Assembly: GCA_905480605.1 (NCBI GenBank)
Contig: CAJQRD010000002.1
Span: 58,641 to 122,640, forward strand
Direction: 5' to 3'
DNA from: an uncultured Saprospiraceae bacterium
Lineage (GTDB): Bacteria > Bacteroidota > Bacteroidia > Chitinophagales > Saprospiraceae
DNA: 64,000 nucleotides
Below the pieces are notes generated by a model. The model was not told the origin of the DNA. It searched no databases and was given only the letters and a program-made list of their open reading frames with translations. The translations under genes and the position numbers were made by a program. Of this stretch, positions 17,935 through 26,941 are shown piece after piece (position 1 is the first letter of the stretch; every line of letters starts with the position of its first letter).

Positions 17935-19572
17935 ATGAAAGTAAACAATATATATTGCCTATTGCTATTGGTCATTTGTTCATGCTCACCACCTGATCAA
18001 GCAAGTACTCCAACACCAATTAATGGAGAGACTATCTTCAAACACGTTGAAGAGTTGGCATCAGATAAGTATATGGGAAGAATGCCTTGCAGCCAAGGAG
18101 AAGAATATACGGTCGAGTACCTTACCAACACTTTAAAGTCCTTGGGAGTTCAGCCTGGCAACAATGGATCTTTCACTCAAGATGTTCCTTTACTCACAAT
18201 TGATGGTGATATATCTGAAACAATGATTTTAGATTACGGCACAGAAAAAGTTACTTTAGAAAAAGGAAAAGACTTTATAATTCATTCAGAAAGAAAGGTT
18301 AAGGAAATAGGAATTGAAAATTCAGAAATGGTTTTCTGTGGATATGGAATTGTAGATGAGAAACTTGGATGGAACGATTTTGAAGGTGTCGACTTAAAAG
18401 GAAAAACAGCAGTTGTGCTTGTCAATGATCCAGGATTTGGTGGAGATGATCCAAACTTTTTCAAAGGAAACATCATGACATATTTCGGAAGATGGACTTA
18501 TAAATATGATGAAGCCGATAAACAAGGTGCAGATGGGCTAATAATAATACATGAAAAAAACTCTGCGGGGTATCCTTGGTTCGTTGTTCAAAGTTCATGG
18601 ACTGGGCCGCAACAAGGATTATCTGGATTGGATAGAAGTCAAGATTGTGGTGTAAAAGGTTGGATTTCTTTAGATCAAGCAACAGGTTTATTTAAAAAAG
18701 CTGGGTATGATTTCACTACAGAAATTAAGAAAGCCAGAACTTCTGAATTTAAACCATTTTCTTTAAAAGCAAAAGCGACAGCATCCCTAAAGAATGATTA
18801 CTCAGAATGCACTTCTAAGAATGTAATCGGATATATTAAGGGCTCAAAGTACCCAGAAGAATATATTGTTTATACCGCTCATTGGGATCACATCGGTGTT
18901 GGGAAAATTGTAAAAGGTGATTCGATTTACAATGGTGCGTTAGATAATGCAAGCGGAGTATCCGCTGTATTGTCCATTGCAGAATCTTATAGCAAGCTGA
19001 AGGTTGCACCTGAGAGGTCTGTCGTGTTTTTATTTGTAACAGCTGAAGAACAAGGACTATTAGGTTCAGAGTATTATGTTGAAAATCCGATATTCCCATT
19101 GGAACAATCGGTTTGCAACCTCAACATGGATGGTGTTAATCCAGCTGGACCTATGAAGGATTTTACAATAGTGGGAAAAGGCCATTCAGAGATGGATGCC
19201 ATTGCTGAAAAAGCAGCCAAAAGTCAAGGCAGATATGTCATGAACGAACAAGAACCAGAAAAAGGTTATTTCTTCAGATCAGATCATTTTAATTTTGCTA
19301 AAAAAGGAATACCTGCACTTTATGGTGAAGGTGGTTATGACCATATGGAAAAGGGTAAAGAATATGCCAAAGAATTTAAAGATAACTTTACCGCCAATAA
19401 TTACCATGCCCCTTCAGATGAATTTGATCCAGAAAAATGGGATATGAATGGCATGGTACAGGATGCTCAAATATACTTTAACATTGGATATGATTTAGCC
19501 AATAGCCGCACATGGCCAAAGTGGAATAAAGATTCTGAATTTAGTCGTCCTAAAGCAGCCGTAAAAGATTAA
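17935..19572 (+). CDS. M28-family zinc peptidase lipoprotein with PA domain
   Basis: A 545-residue lipoprotein (MKVNNIYCLLLLVICSCSPP, lipid cysteine 15 or 17). A protease-associated (PA) insert spans roughly residues 120-270 (FCGYGIVDEKLGWNDFEGVD, then KGKTAVVLVNDPGF). Zinc-site motifs are YTAHWDHIGVG, YNGALDNASGVSA, TAEEQGLLGSEYY, LNMDGVNP and RSDHFNFA; all expected ligands are present. The family cleaves N-terminal residues from peptides, so with the S9 dipeptidyl peptidase and the other M28 enzyme nearby it suggests an extracytoplasmic peptide-degrading set. A VOC-family gene begins 3 bp after its stop, which implies a shared transcript. Confidence 0.88.
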   Translation: MKVNNIYCLLLLVICSCSPPDQASTPTPINGETIFKHVEELASDKYMGRMPCSQGEEYTVEYLTNTLKSLGVQPGNNGSFTQDVPLLTIDGDISETMILDYGTEKVTLEKGKDFIIHSERKVKEIGIENSEMVFCGYGIVDEKLGWNDFEGVDLKGKTAVVLVNDPGFGGDDPNFFKGNIMTYFGRWTYKYDEADKQGADGLIIIHEKNSAGYPWFVVQSSWTGPQQGLSGLDRSQDCGVKGWISLDQATGLFKKAGYDFTTEIKKARTSEFKPFSLKAKATASLKNDYSECTSKNVIGYIKGSKYPEEYIVYTAHWDHIGVGKIVKGDSIYNGALDNASGVSAVLSIAESYSKLKVAPERSVVFLFVTAEEQGLLGSEYYVENPIFPLEQSVCNLNMDGVNPAGPMKDFTIVGKGHSEMDAIAEKAAKSQGRYVMNEQEPEKGYFFRSDHFNFAKKGIPALYGEGGYDHMEKGKEYAKEFKDNFTANNYHAPSDEFDPEKWDMNGMVQDAQIYFNIGYDLANSRTWPKWNKDSEFSRPKAAVKD

Positions 19573-19575
19573 TCT

Positions 19576-20001
19576 ATGTCTAAGTTAACACCATTTCATG
19601 TAGCTATACCTGTTCATGATGTTGAACTGGCAAGGGCATTTTACAGGGATATACTAAACTGTCCAGAAGGTCGATCAGATAAGAACTGGGTAGACTTTAA
19701 TTTGTATGGGCACCAATTTGTAATCCATCATAAACCCAAATCTGAGACACAAGAGAATCATAGCAATAATGTTGATGGACATGCTGTGCCAGTACCTCAT
19801 TATGGAGTGGTTTTAGAATGGCTCGACTGGGAAGATTTGGCAAAGAGACTAAGTGACCATGGCATTGAATTTATTATAGAGCCACACATAAGATTCAAGG
19901 GACAACCAGGCGAACAAGCCACAATGTTTTTTCTAGATCCTTGTGGTAATGCGCTTGAATTTAAATCGTTTAGGGACTTTGGGAATATATTTGCGACGTG
20001 A
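19576..20001 (+). CDS. VOC-superfamily (glyoxalase/dioxygenase-like) protein
   Basis: A 141-residue single VOC module with two beta-alpha-beta-beta-beta repeats. Signatures are the N-terminal [20 protein letters not shown] and the C-terminal [15 protein letters not shown]. Candidate metal ligands are the first-strand histidine (H8), the histidine of HYGVVLEW (about 75) and the terminal glutamate (LEFK). VOC proteins include glyoxalase I, dioxygenases and resistance proteins, and this sequence does not decide between them; it resembles the glyoxalase-like family of unknown substrate. No signal peptide. The ATG is 3 bp behind the peptidase stop, so it is probably translated from the same transcript. 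Confidence 0.82.
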   Translation: MSKLTPFHVAIPVHDVELARAFYRDILNCPEGRSDKNWVDFNLYGHQFVIHHKPKSETQENHSNNVDGHAVPVPHYGVVLEWLDWEDLAKRLSDHGIEFIIEPHIRFKGQPGEQATMFFLDPCGNALEFKSFRDFGNIFAT

Positions 20002-20124
20002 TAATTAATAATTAATATGGAATAATGAATGATTAGGTTCACCTTCGTTTTTTGAAAACTTCTGTGAATAAAATTATAAATTATGAATTTAAAAATTAAA
20101 CATTGAAGCATTAAATTAAAAAAC
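20002..20124. repeat. AT-rich spacer with degenerate dispersed repeat
   Basis: Begins with TAATTAATAATTAATATGG and AATAATGAATGATTAGG units. It then carries AAATTATGAATTTAAAAATT and ACATTGAAGCATTAAATTA, which resemble the 4700-4795 spacer. No gene seen. Confidence 0.45.
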
Positions 20125-21141
20125 ATGAAAGCTATTTACTTGACAAAATACGGGAAAGCACAAAATGCATTTGAAATAAGGGAGACGGAAATACCAACTC
20201 CTGATTCAAGAGAAGTGTGTATTCAAGTAAACTATTTTGGACTTAATTTTGCGGATATTGTTGCTCGACGAGGGCTGTATCCTGATGCACCCAAAAATCC
20301 TGCAGTACTAGGTTATGATGTTACAGGAACAATACACAGTGTTGGTACAGAAGTAACTGAATTCAGAGTTGGAGATCGTGTTGCTGCTTTGACGCGATTT
20401 GGAGGTTATGCTGAATATGCCACAACAATGGTAGAGGGTATTGTAAAGATACCTGAAGGCTATGATGAAGCTAAAGCTACCGCATTAGCCACACAAGCGT
20501 GTACTGCTTATTATTGTGCCGAAGAGTGTGTCACACTTAATACAGGAGACAATGTATTAATTCAAGCAGCTGCAGGTGGTGTTGGATCTATATTGGTTCA
20601 GATTGCACGGCATCACGGATGTACAGTGTTTGGAACAGCTTCTTCATCTAAACAAGATATATTGGCTGAAAATGGTGTACACTATCCTATTGATTATACC
20701 CAGAAAAGCTTTTTTGATGAGGTCACAAAAACATTGGGTGGCAATAATTTAGATTTTGTTTTTGACAGTATCGGAGGTAAGGTATTTAAAAAAGGATACA
20801 AGTTACTACAGCCTGGAGGGTCGATGGTCACATTTGGAGCTGCAGCACAAGTTTCTGGAAATAATAAACTAAAAGCATTGGGTGTTGTGTTGGGATTCGG
20901 CATTTTCTCACCTATTCAATTGCTGCTGAGTTCTAAGTCTTTGATTGCTGTCAATATGTTAAGAATTGCAGATTACAAACCAGCGCTCTTTAAGAAAATA
21001 TTCAGCGGTGTTATAAATTATGCTGAGCAAGGAATTATCAATCCAACAGTTGCAAAAATCTACGATGCTGAAAATATTTCTGAAGCACATGCGTTTTTAG
21101 AATCAAGAAAAAGTGTAGGTAAGGTCGTCATGAAGTGGTAG
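20125..21141 (+). CDS. VAT1/quinone-oxidoreductase-like zinc-type MDR reductase
   Basis: A 338-residue medium-chain dehydrogenase/reductase. The N-terminal GroES-like domain has NYFGLNFADIVARRGLYP and GYDVTGTIHSVGTEVTEFRVGDRV split over residues 30-75. The nucleotide-binding motif is AAAGGVGSILVQIARHHG (about 149-166), typical of zinc-lacking quinone oxidoreductases. The catalytic-zinc cysteine/histidine set of alcohol dehydrogenase is absent. NADPH-dependent reduction of quinones or alpha,beta-unsaturated carbonyls is expected in the cytosol. The sequence order resembles the VAT-1 synaptic vesicle protein family. Preceded by a repeat-bearing spacer and followed after 37 bp by a surface protein gene of unrelated function. 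Confidence 0.87.
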   Translation: MKAIYLTKYGKAQNAFEIRETEIPTPDSREVCIQVNYFGLNFADIVARRGLYPDAPKNPAVLGYDVTGTIHSVGTEVTEFRVGDRVAALTRFGGYAEYATTMVEGIVKIPEGYDEAKATALATQACTAYYCAEECVTLNTGDNVLIQAAAGGVGSILVQIARHHGCTVFGTASSSKQDILAENGVHYPIDYTQKSFFDEVTKTLGGNNLDFVFDSIGGKVFKKGYKLLQPGGSMVTFGAAAQVSGNNKLKALGVVLGFGIFSPIQLLLSSKSLIAVNMLRIADYKPALFKKIFSGVINYAEQGIINPTVAKIYDAENISEAHAFLESRKSVGKVVMKW

Positions 21142-21178
21142 AATATTTATATTATATTTATAAATATATTGATCAATC

Positions 21179-22660
21179 ATGAAAAATAGAATTCCATTAT
21201 TATTAATAGGGCTTTCACTATTTTCAAACATATCTCTTTCTGCTCAAAACTGTCCTACAGAATGGTTCAAGACTCAAGATGATATAGATAACTTTGCAAT
21301 AAGTTACCCTACGTGCAAGAAACTTACAATTAGCCTTGTTATAAGAGAGGGATCTAATATTCAAAACTTAAATGGCTTATCACAGTTAACATCTATCAAT
21401 GGCGCTATTAGCATTATTGACAATAAATTGCTTCAAAATTTACAAGGATTAGAAAACGTAACCTCTGTTAGTGAAAGTATAGCTATTTGGCGCAATGAGA
21501 ATCTTAAAAATATAAATGCATTAGCTAATCTTGAAAAATGTGTAGATGTCTCTATAAGCAACAATCCAAAATTATCAGAAATTCCATCTTTTTCAAATGT
21601 AAAAAAAGCAGGGTCCATATCTGTAGGAGGTAATGCTTTATTATCGTCAATCAACTCTTTTAATCAAGTAGATACAATATATCAAAGTCTATATCTTGGA
21701 GGTGAAGGTCTAACTGAAATTGAAGGGTTCAAAAACTTACGATATATATATGAAAATTTACATATTGGTTCGAATAAAATTAAAGTTATAAATGGGTTTA
21801 ATAACTTAATAGAAATAGGAGGAGATTTAAAATTCAGATCAAATGAAAAGCTAGAGAAAATTGACGGTTTTTTAAAATTAGTACGTATAGAAGGTGAGCT
21901 GTACTTTAGAGTAAATCCACTTTTACATTCATTTAATGGACTATCAAACTTAAAATTTATTGGAGATATAGTAAGATTCTATAAAAATGATATGCTAACC
22001 GATTTAGCTGGATTTAAAAGTTTAGAAGTTATAGAAGGTGAAGTCTTATTCATTTGGAATAATGATAATCTACAAAGTTTATATGGTCTATCATCTCTTA
22101 AAAAAATAAATGGTGATTTATTAATAGGACATAATCCAAAGCTGAATTCCTTAATAAATTTATTAGAGTTAGATTCAATAAATGGAGAAATTATTATAGA
22201 AAATAATGAAGCACTAACAAGTCTTCAAGGTCTTAATAATATAAACCCAAATAACATAAAAAGATTAACAATATTTAGATGCAAAGAACTTTCTGAATGT
22301 TCAATCCAGAACATCTGTCAGTATTTAAATAGTGATTTTAATACACATGATATTTCACAAAATAAAATCAATTGTAATAGTAAAGAGGAAATTAAAAGTA
22401 ATTGTAATTTATCATCAACTAATGATAAAAGTTTCTTTCCTAAATTATCTGTTTATCCCAATCCAGTTTATGATCATTTAAGTATAGAAACAGAAATAGA
22501 TTTTGAAATAAAAATTTATAATTCAAGCGGAGGGCTTGTTTCGTGCAACAGGTTAAATAAAAATTTATTTTCTTTAAAAAACATACCTCCTGGACTTTAT
22601 TTCCTTTCAATTTATAACTCATCCAATGGCTACATTTTTAAAAAAATTATCAAAAAATGA
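21179..22660 (+). CDS. Receptor-L-domain repeat surface protein with T9SS sorting domain
   Basis: A 493-residue secreted protein with signal peptide MKNRIPLLLIGLSLFSNISL. Residues about 55-390 are repeated receptor-L/leucine-rich-like units of about 23-25 residues of the type LQGLENVTSV... IAIWRNENLKNINALANL, forming a right-handed beta-helix as in insulin/EGF receptor L domains. The C-terminus (PKLSVYPNPVYDHLSIE ... GLYFLSIYNSSNGYIFKKII) is a T9SS type A sorting domain, so the product should be displayed on the cell surface or released. Coding sequence is unusually AT-rich and lysine/asparagine-rich, more so than neighbours. Probably a binding or adhesion protein; no enzyme domain. Confidence 0.82.
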   Translation: MKNRIPLLLIGLSLFSNISLSAQNCPTEWFKTQDDIDNFAISYPTCKKLTISLVIREGSNIQNLNGLSQLTSINGAISIIDNKLLQNLQGLENVTSVSESIAIWRNENLKNINALANLEKCVDVSISNNPKLSEIPSFSNVKKAGSISVGGNALLSSINSFNQVDTIYQSLYLGGEGLTEIEGFKNLRYIYENLHIGSNKIKVINGFNNLIEIGGDLKFRSNEKLEKIDGFLKLVRIEGELYFRVNPLLHSFNGLSNLKFIGDIVRFYKNDMLTDLAGFKSLEVIEGEVLFIWNNDNLQSLYGLSSLKKINGDLLIGHNPKLNSLINLLELDSINGEIIIENNEALTSLQGLNNINPNNIKRLTIFRCKELSECSIQNICQYLNSDFNTHDISQNKINCNSKEEIKSNCNLSSTNDKSFFPKLSVYPNPVYDHLSIETEIDFEIKIYNSSGGLVSCNRLNKNLFSLKNIPPGLYFLSIYNSSNGYIFKKIIKK

Positions 22661-22779
22661 TAACATCACTCGAATAAAAACATCTCAATTTAAGTTATGT
22701 ATACTGATTTAATAAGCCAATAGCTTTTGACATTCACTAAAATACCCTAAATTGGGGCATTATTGAGAAAATAAAATAT

Positions 22780-23310
22780 ATGAAAAACATAAAATTAGTC
22801 CTGTGTGTAATGATTATTGGTTTATTCGCTTGTGGTGAGACGCCTCAGAGACCAGATGCTATTCTAGATGAGAATTATCAACCAACACCAATTCAAGGTG
22901 TAGCGCCTGCGTCAACTACACCACCTCCGGCAACACCAGGCACACCAGAACCTGCTCAAAATGAAACAGGTGTTTGGCACTATACATGTACAAATGGTTG
23001 TGCAGGTGGAGGCGGATCCGCAACACCATGTGCAACGTGTGGAACAGCATTGGTTCATAACCAATTGTACCATGCGGCGGCAGGTGCAGGAGCGGCAACA
23101 ACAACATCTCCAGGTTTAACAGCAACAGGAGCAGATGGCGCACCAATTACACTTCCTCCAACAACACCAAAAACGCCTGAACCAGCTCAAAATGCTACAG
23201 GCGTATGGCATTATACATGCTCTAATGGATGTTCAGGTGGTGGTGGTTCAGCTACTGCTTGTGGAACATGTGGTAATTTACTAGCACATAATCCAGTATA
23301 TCACCAATAG
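22780..23310 (+). CDS. Lipoprotein with two duplicated Cys4 zinc-ribbon-like modules
   Basis: A 176-residue lipoprotein (lipobox IGLFAC, cysteine 18). Two near-identical modules lie about 77 residues apart. Each reads PEPAQN-x-TGVWHYTC, NGC, a four-glycine run, SAT, then C-x2-CG and a terminal HN..YH. The cysteine pattern is Cx3C-x9-Cx2C (70, 74, 84, 87 and 147, 151, 161, 164), which looks like a small zinc ribbon or disulfide knot. The linkers are Pro/Thr/Ala-rich. Such a module outside the cytoplasm is unusual. The family is unknown to me; similar GVWHYTC modules probably occur in other Bacteroidota. A clear terminator follows. Confidence 0.75.
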   Translation: MKNIKLVLCVMIIGLFACGETPQRPDAILDENYQPTPIQGVAPASTTPPPATPGTPEPAQNETGVWHYTCTNGCAGGGGSATPCATCGTALVHNQLYHAAAGAGAATTTSPGLTATGADGAPITLPPTTPKTPEPAQNATGVWHYTCSNGCSGGGGSATACGTCGNLLAHNPVYHQ

Positions 23311-23333
23311 AAAAATTACAAAAATATATATAA

Positions 23334-23366
23334 AAGCATCAAGGCATGGGTCTTGGTGCTTTTTTT
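23334..23366 (+). terminator. Rho-independent terminator after the Cys4 lipoprotein gene
   Basis: The stem AAGCATCAAG / CTTGGTGCTT (one G-T pair) with a short loop is followed directly by a T7 run. It lies 23 bp after the stop at 23310. Confidence 0.8.
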
Positions 23367-23552
23367 ATACCCCAGTGCCACAATTGCTCATTTACCAATA
23401 ACAGTCCGCTCAATCAACATTCTAGTTCTTTTCATCGATAAGAAGCATCTGATTATCTTCTTTTTCTATGTCTTATTAACAATCTTGATAATTTCGTGTT
23501 ACTAATACTTATTCACGAGTTAAAATCTCTTTTTTTAATATACTTATCAAGA

Positions 23553-25928
23553 ATGAACAAAAGACTTAATCTACTTTTACTCCTCTCTATGCTGATAACT
23601 TCAAGCCTATTTTCCCAAGAGAAAGTAACTATCAATGGATATATAAAAGATGCCAATAATGGTGAAACCCTCATCGGTGCAACTTGCTTTGTCAAAGGCC
23701 CAAATGTGGGAGCAACCTCAAATGAATATGGGTTCTACTCAGTTACCGTTGATTCTGGAACTTATGAAATTGAATTTTCATATTTGGGATTCCAGACACT
23801 AAATCAGAAAATTGATCTTTCGATTAGTGTTAAAATGGATATCGAATTATTAGAAGAAGCTACCACCATTGATGAAATTGTTATTACCGCTGAGCAAGAA
23901 GACAAGAACGTTACCGATGTTGAGATGAGTACCAACAAATTGGATGTGGCTACCATTAAAAAAATGCCTTCACTTTTGGGTGAGGTGGAAATTATAAGAA
24001 GTATTCAATTATTACCTGGGGTAAGTTCTGTTGGAGAAGGTGCCAGCGGATTTAATGTTAGAGGAGGAAGTATTGATCAAAACCCGGTCTTACTAGATGA
24101 AGCACCCGTATTCAATTCCTCTCACCTATTTGGTTTCTTTTCAGTTTTCAATCCAGATGCCGTAAAGGATGTCAAGCTATACAAAGGCGGTATACCTTCA
24201 AGGTATGGAGGAAGGTTGTCATCGATATTGGATGTAAGAATGAAGGAAGGAAACAATAAGAATTTAAGTGTAAATGGAGGTATAGGTTTTATATTTTCTA
24301 GACTTGCCATTGAAGCACCCATTGTAAAAGATAAATCATCATTTATCATTGCAGCAAGACGTTCATATATTGACGTTTTATCTAAGCCATTTTTAAATGA
24401 GGAAAATTCAGGATCCGCATTAAATTTTTATGATCTGACTCTAAAAACAAATTATAAGATCAGTGAAAAAGACAAGTTGTTTTTATCTGGTTATCTCGGT
24501 CGTGATAATTTTGTCTTTGGTGAGCAAGCAGGTTTCAGCTGGGGAAATTCAACCGGGACATTAAGGTGGAACCACTTATTTACTGAGAAGTTATTTTCCA
24601 ATCTTACTTTCTACTACTCTGATTATGATTACACAATCAATTTTGGTGATGATGACAGAAACAAATTTGACTGGAATGCACGTGTTGTTAATTATAGTTT
24701 AAAACCAGAATTCAATTTGTTTTTAAATCCTAAAAACTTGATTCGATTTGGTGCTCAAGCCATCGTCTACAAATTCGAACCAGGAAACGCAGTTGGTGTC
24801 AGTGAAGGAGAAATAAATGATTTCAGTTTAGATAATAAATATGCAATCGAAAGTTCATTGTTTATAGAAAACGAACAAGACTTGACAGACAACCTCAAGG
24901 TTAATTATGGTTTAAGATGGTCTCATTTCAATTTTACAGGAAAAGGAAACGCATATACATTTGCAGATGGAATTCCTGGTAATAGAAAACAAGTTACTGG
25001 ATTTCAATACTTTGATCAATGGGAATCAATCCAGACATATAATAATTTTGAACCAAGGTTTTCATTGAAATACCAACTGAATCCATCAAGTTCATTAAAG
25101 GCGAGTTACAACAGAATGACTCAGTACATTCAATTGGTTTCAAATACAACAGCCTCAACTCCAGTAGATGTTTGGACACCGGCAACAAATAATGTAAAAC
25201 CTCAGATAGCAGATCAATTTGCAATTGGATATTTTAAGAACCTCAGCGATAATATGTATGAGTTCTCTGCAGAGACTTACTATAAGAAAATGAAAAACAT
25301 TGTCGATTATATTGACGGTGCGGATCTAATATTAAATCCATTTATAGAAGGAGATGTAATATCCGGAGAAGGCAGAGCATATGGACTAGAGTTGTATATG
25401 AAGAAGAACAAAGGTGATTTTACGGGTTGGGTGAGTTACACGCTTGCTAGAACCGAGCGTAGAATTGAAGGAATAAACAATGGTGATTGGTATGCTGCAA
25501 GATTTGATCAAACACATAAATTTAATGTATCAGGATTCTATGAAATTAACGAAAGATGGAGTTTAAGTTCAACTTTTACACTAATTACAGGTACCCCAAT
25601 TACGTTTCCTACATCAAGACTTGAACAACAAGGATACACTATTCCTCACAATGGCAACATTGATAGAAATAATACGCGAATTCCTGTTTATCACAGACTT
25701 GACGTTGGAGCAACACTCAAAGGCAGAAAACGACCGGGCAAAAAGTGGTATGGAGAATGGGTCTTTTCTGTGTATAATTTGTACAATCAGCGAAATCCTT
25801 TTGCTATATATTTCAGATCTGAAGAAGGAAGACCAATGCCTTTAGATGCTGCGACTACTGAAGCTGTAAAGCTTTCTGTTATAGGTAGTTTTATTCCATC
25901 AGTCTCTTACAATTTCAAATTTAACTAA
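23553..25928 (+). CDS. TonB-dependent outer membrane receptor with carboxypeptidase-like N-terminal domain
   Basis: An outer-membrane beta-barrel receptor of about 790 residues. I choose the ATG at 23553 (MNKRLNLLLLLSMLITSSLF, then SQ signal cleavage); the frame opens at 23496 but those 19 codons do not resemble a signal. After the signal comes a carboxypeptidase regulatory-like domain (VTINGYIKDANNGETLIGAT). The plug follows (LPGVSSVGEGASGFNVRGG ... VLLDEAPVFN ... GGIPSRYGGRLSSILDVRMK). The remainder is the 22-strand barrel ending in a C-terminal phenylalanine-containing strand (VSYNFKFN). Its immediate downstream partner encodes a DUF4249 lipoprotein 19 bp away, the usual pairing for this receptor type. 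The ligand is unknown. Confidence 0.9.
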   Translation: MNKRLNLLLLLSMLITSSLFSQEKVTINGYIKDANNGETLIGATCFVKGPNVGATSNEYGFYSVTVDSGTYEIEFSYLGFQTLNQKIDLSISVKMDIELLEEATTIDEIVITAEQEDKNVTDVEMSTNKLDVATIKKMPSLLGEVEIIRSIQLLPGVSSVGEGASGFNVRGGSIDQNPVLLDEAPVFNSSHLFGFFSVFNPDAVKDVKLYKGGIPSRYGGRLSSILDVRMKEGNNKNLSVNGGIGFIFSRLAIEAPIVKDKSSFIIAARRSYIDVLSKPFLNEENSGSALNFYDLTLKTNYKISEKDKLFLSGYLGRDNFVFGEQAGFSWGNSTGTLRWNHLFTEKLFSNLTFYYSDYDYTINFGDDDRNKFDWNARVVNYSLKPEFNLFLNPKNLIRFGAQAIVYKFEPGNAVGVSEGEINDFSLDNKYAIESSLFIENEQDLTDNLKVNYGLRWSHFNFTGKGNAYTFADGIPGNRKQVTGFQYFDQWESIQTYNNFEPRFSLKYQLNPSSSLKASYNRMTQYIQLVSNTTASTPVDVWTPATNNVKPQIADQFAIGYFKNLSDNMYEFSAETYYKKMKNIVDYIDGADLILNPFIEGDVISGEGRAYGLELYMKKNKGDFTGWVSYTLARTERRIEGINNGDWYAARFDQTHKFNVSGFYEINERWSLSSTFTLITGTPITFPTSRLEQQGYTIPHNGNIDRNNTRIPVYHRLDVGATLKGRKRPGKKWYGEWVFSVYNLYNQRNPFAIYFRSEEGRPMPLDAATTEAVKLSVIGSFIPSVSYNFKFN

Positions 25929-25947
25929 TAACTTTTTCAAAATAAAT

Positions 25948-26832
25948 ATGATGAAGTACTATATATTATTTTTATCGACCTTCCTTATTCTATTTAGCTC
26001 GTGTGAAGACGTTATCGACGTTACTTTACCTGAAAGTGAATCACAAATAGTTGTTGATGCTTGGTTGACAAACTTAGAAGGAAGACAGGTTATCAAATTG
26101 ACAACCACACAACCCTATTTTGACAATACGCTAGCAGAAGGAATTGACAATGCTATTATTAACATATCAAATAATAACGGTACCAACTTTTCATTTACAA
26201 GTGAGGGTAATGGAGTCTACACTCATGCCTTAACTGCTGAACAAACATTTGGTGAGGTTGGCGATGAATTTACTTTAGATATTAATGTAAACAATCAAAA
26301 TCTTACATCAACTACCCTATTAAATGATGTTCCAGCAATTGATTCACTGTCCCAGGAATTTAAAGAAAATGAACCGTTTGTCGATGACGGTATTTACTGT
26401 GAATTCTTTGCACGTGATTTACTTGGGTTAGGCAACTCCTATTGGATCAAGTCATTCAAAAATGACACATTCCTTAATAGACCCAGCGAAATCAACATAG
26501 CATTTGATGCCAGTTTTGATGCTGGAGGCGAGGTAGATAATTTGATTTTCATACCACCAATCAGAGACAATATTAATCCAAATGATGATGATGGGGGAAG
26601 AATTCCATGGATCCAAGGAGACAAGCTGAGAGTTGAAATTCATTCGATTTCAAACATGGCATTTTCCTTTTTGGAAACAACAAGAGATCAGTTGTTAAAT
26701 AGCCAAAGTGGAATTTTTGCTTCTCCGTTAGCCAACACAAGAGGCAACATTATCAATGAAACAAATGATGACATAATTCTAGGTGTTTTTAATATTGCAC
26801 AAGTTAGTTCAAGAGAATTGGAGATACAATAG
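25948..26832 (+). CDS. DUF4249 lipoprotein paired with a TonB receptor
   Basis: A 294-residue lipoprotein (YILFLSTFLILFSSCEDVID, lipid cysteine 19) with the DUF4249 pattern. The N-terminal part is VVDAWLTNLEGRQVIKLTTT with a following beta-sandwich, and there is a WIQGDKLRVEIHSIS motif near residue 225. In Bacteroidota DUF4249 genes sit directly behind a CarboxypepD_reg TonB receptor, as here. The protein is thought to be a surface-exposed partner of the receptor, analogous to SusD, but its ligand is unknown. The first two codons are both ATG (25948, 25951); either is possible. A strong terminator follows, so this ends the operon. Confidence 0.85.
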   Translation: MMKYYILFLSTFLILFSSCEDVIDVTLPESESQIVVDAWLTNLEGRQVIKLTTTQPYFDNTLAEGIDNAIINISNNNGTNFSFTSEGNGVYTHALTAEQTFGEVGDEFTLDINVNNQNLTSTTLLNDVPAIDSLSQEFKENEPFVDDGIYCEFFARDLLGLGNSYWIKSFKNDTFLNRPSEINIAFDASFDAGGEVDNLIFIPPIRDNINPNDDDGGRIPWIQGDKLRVEIHSISNMAFSFLETTRDQLLNSQSGIFASPLANTRGNIINETNDDIILGVFNIAQVSSRELEIQ

Positions 26833-26858
26833 AAGAAATGAACTAAGTATAAATTAAT

Positions 26859-26892
26859 GGGTCATCTTGATAAAAGATGGCTCGTTTTTTTT
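26859..26892 (+). terminator. Rho-independent terminator of the TonB/DUF4249 operon
   Basis: A ten-pair stem (GGGTCATCTT / AAGATGGCTC, with G-T pairs) with a five-base loop is followed by a run of eight T. Confidence 0.85.
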
Positions 26893-26941
26893 GTCAAAGT
26901 ATAAATAATCTGGCTATATCGTGATAAAATTATGGGAAGAA

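Noticed and set aside
23496..23552. Longer start for the TonB receptor at 23496.
   Set aside because: The 19 extra residues precede a perfect signal peptide at 23553.
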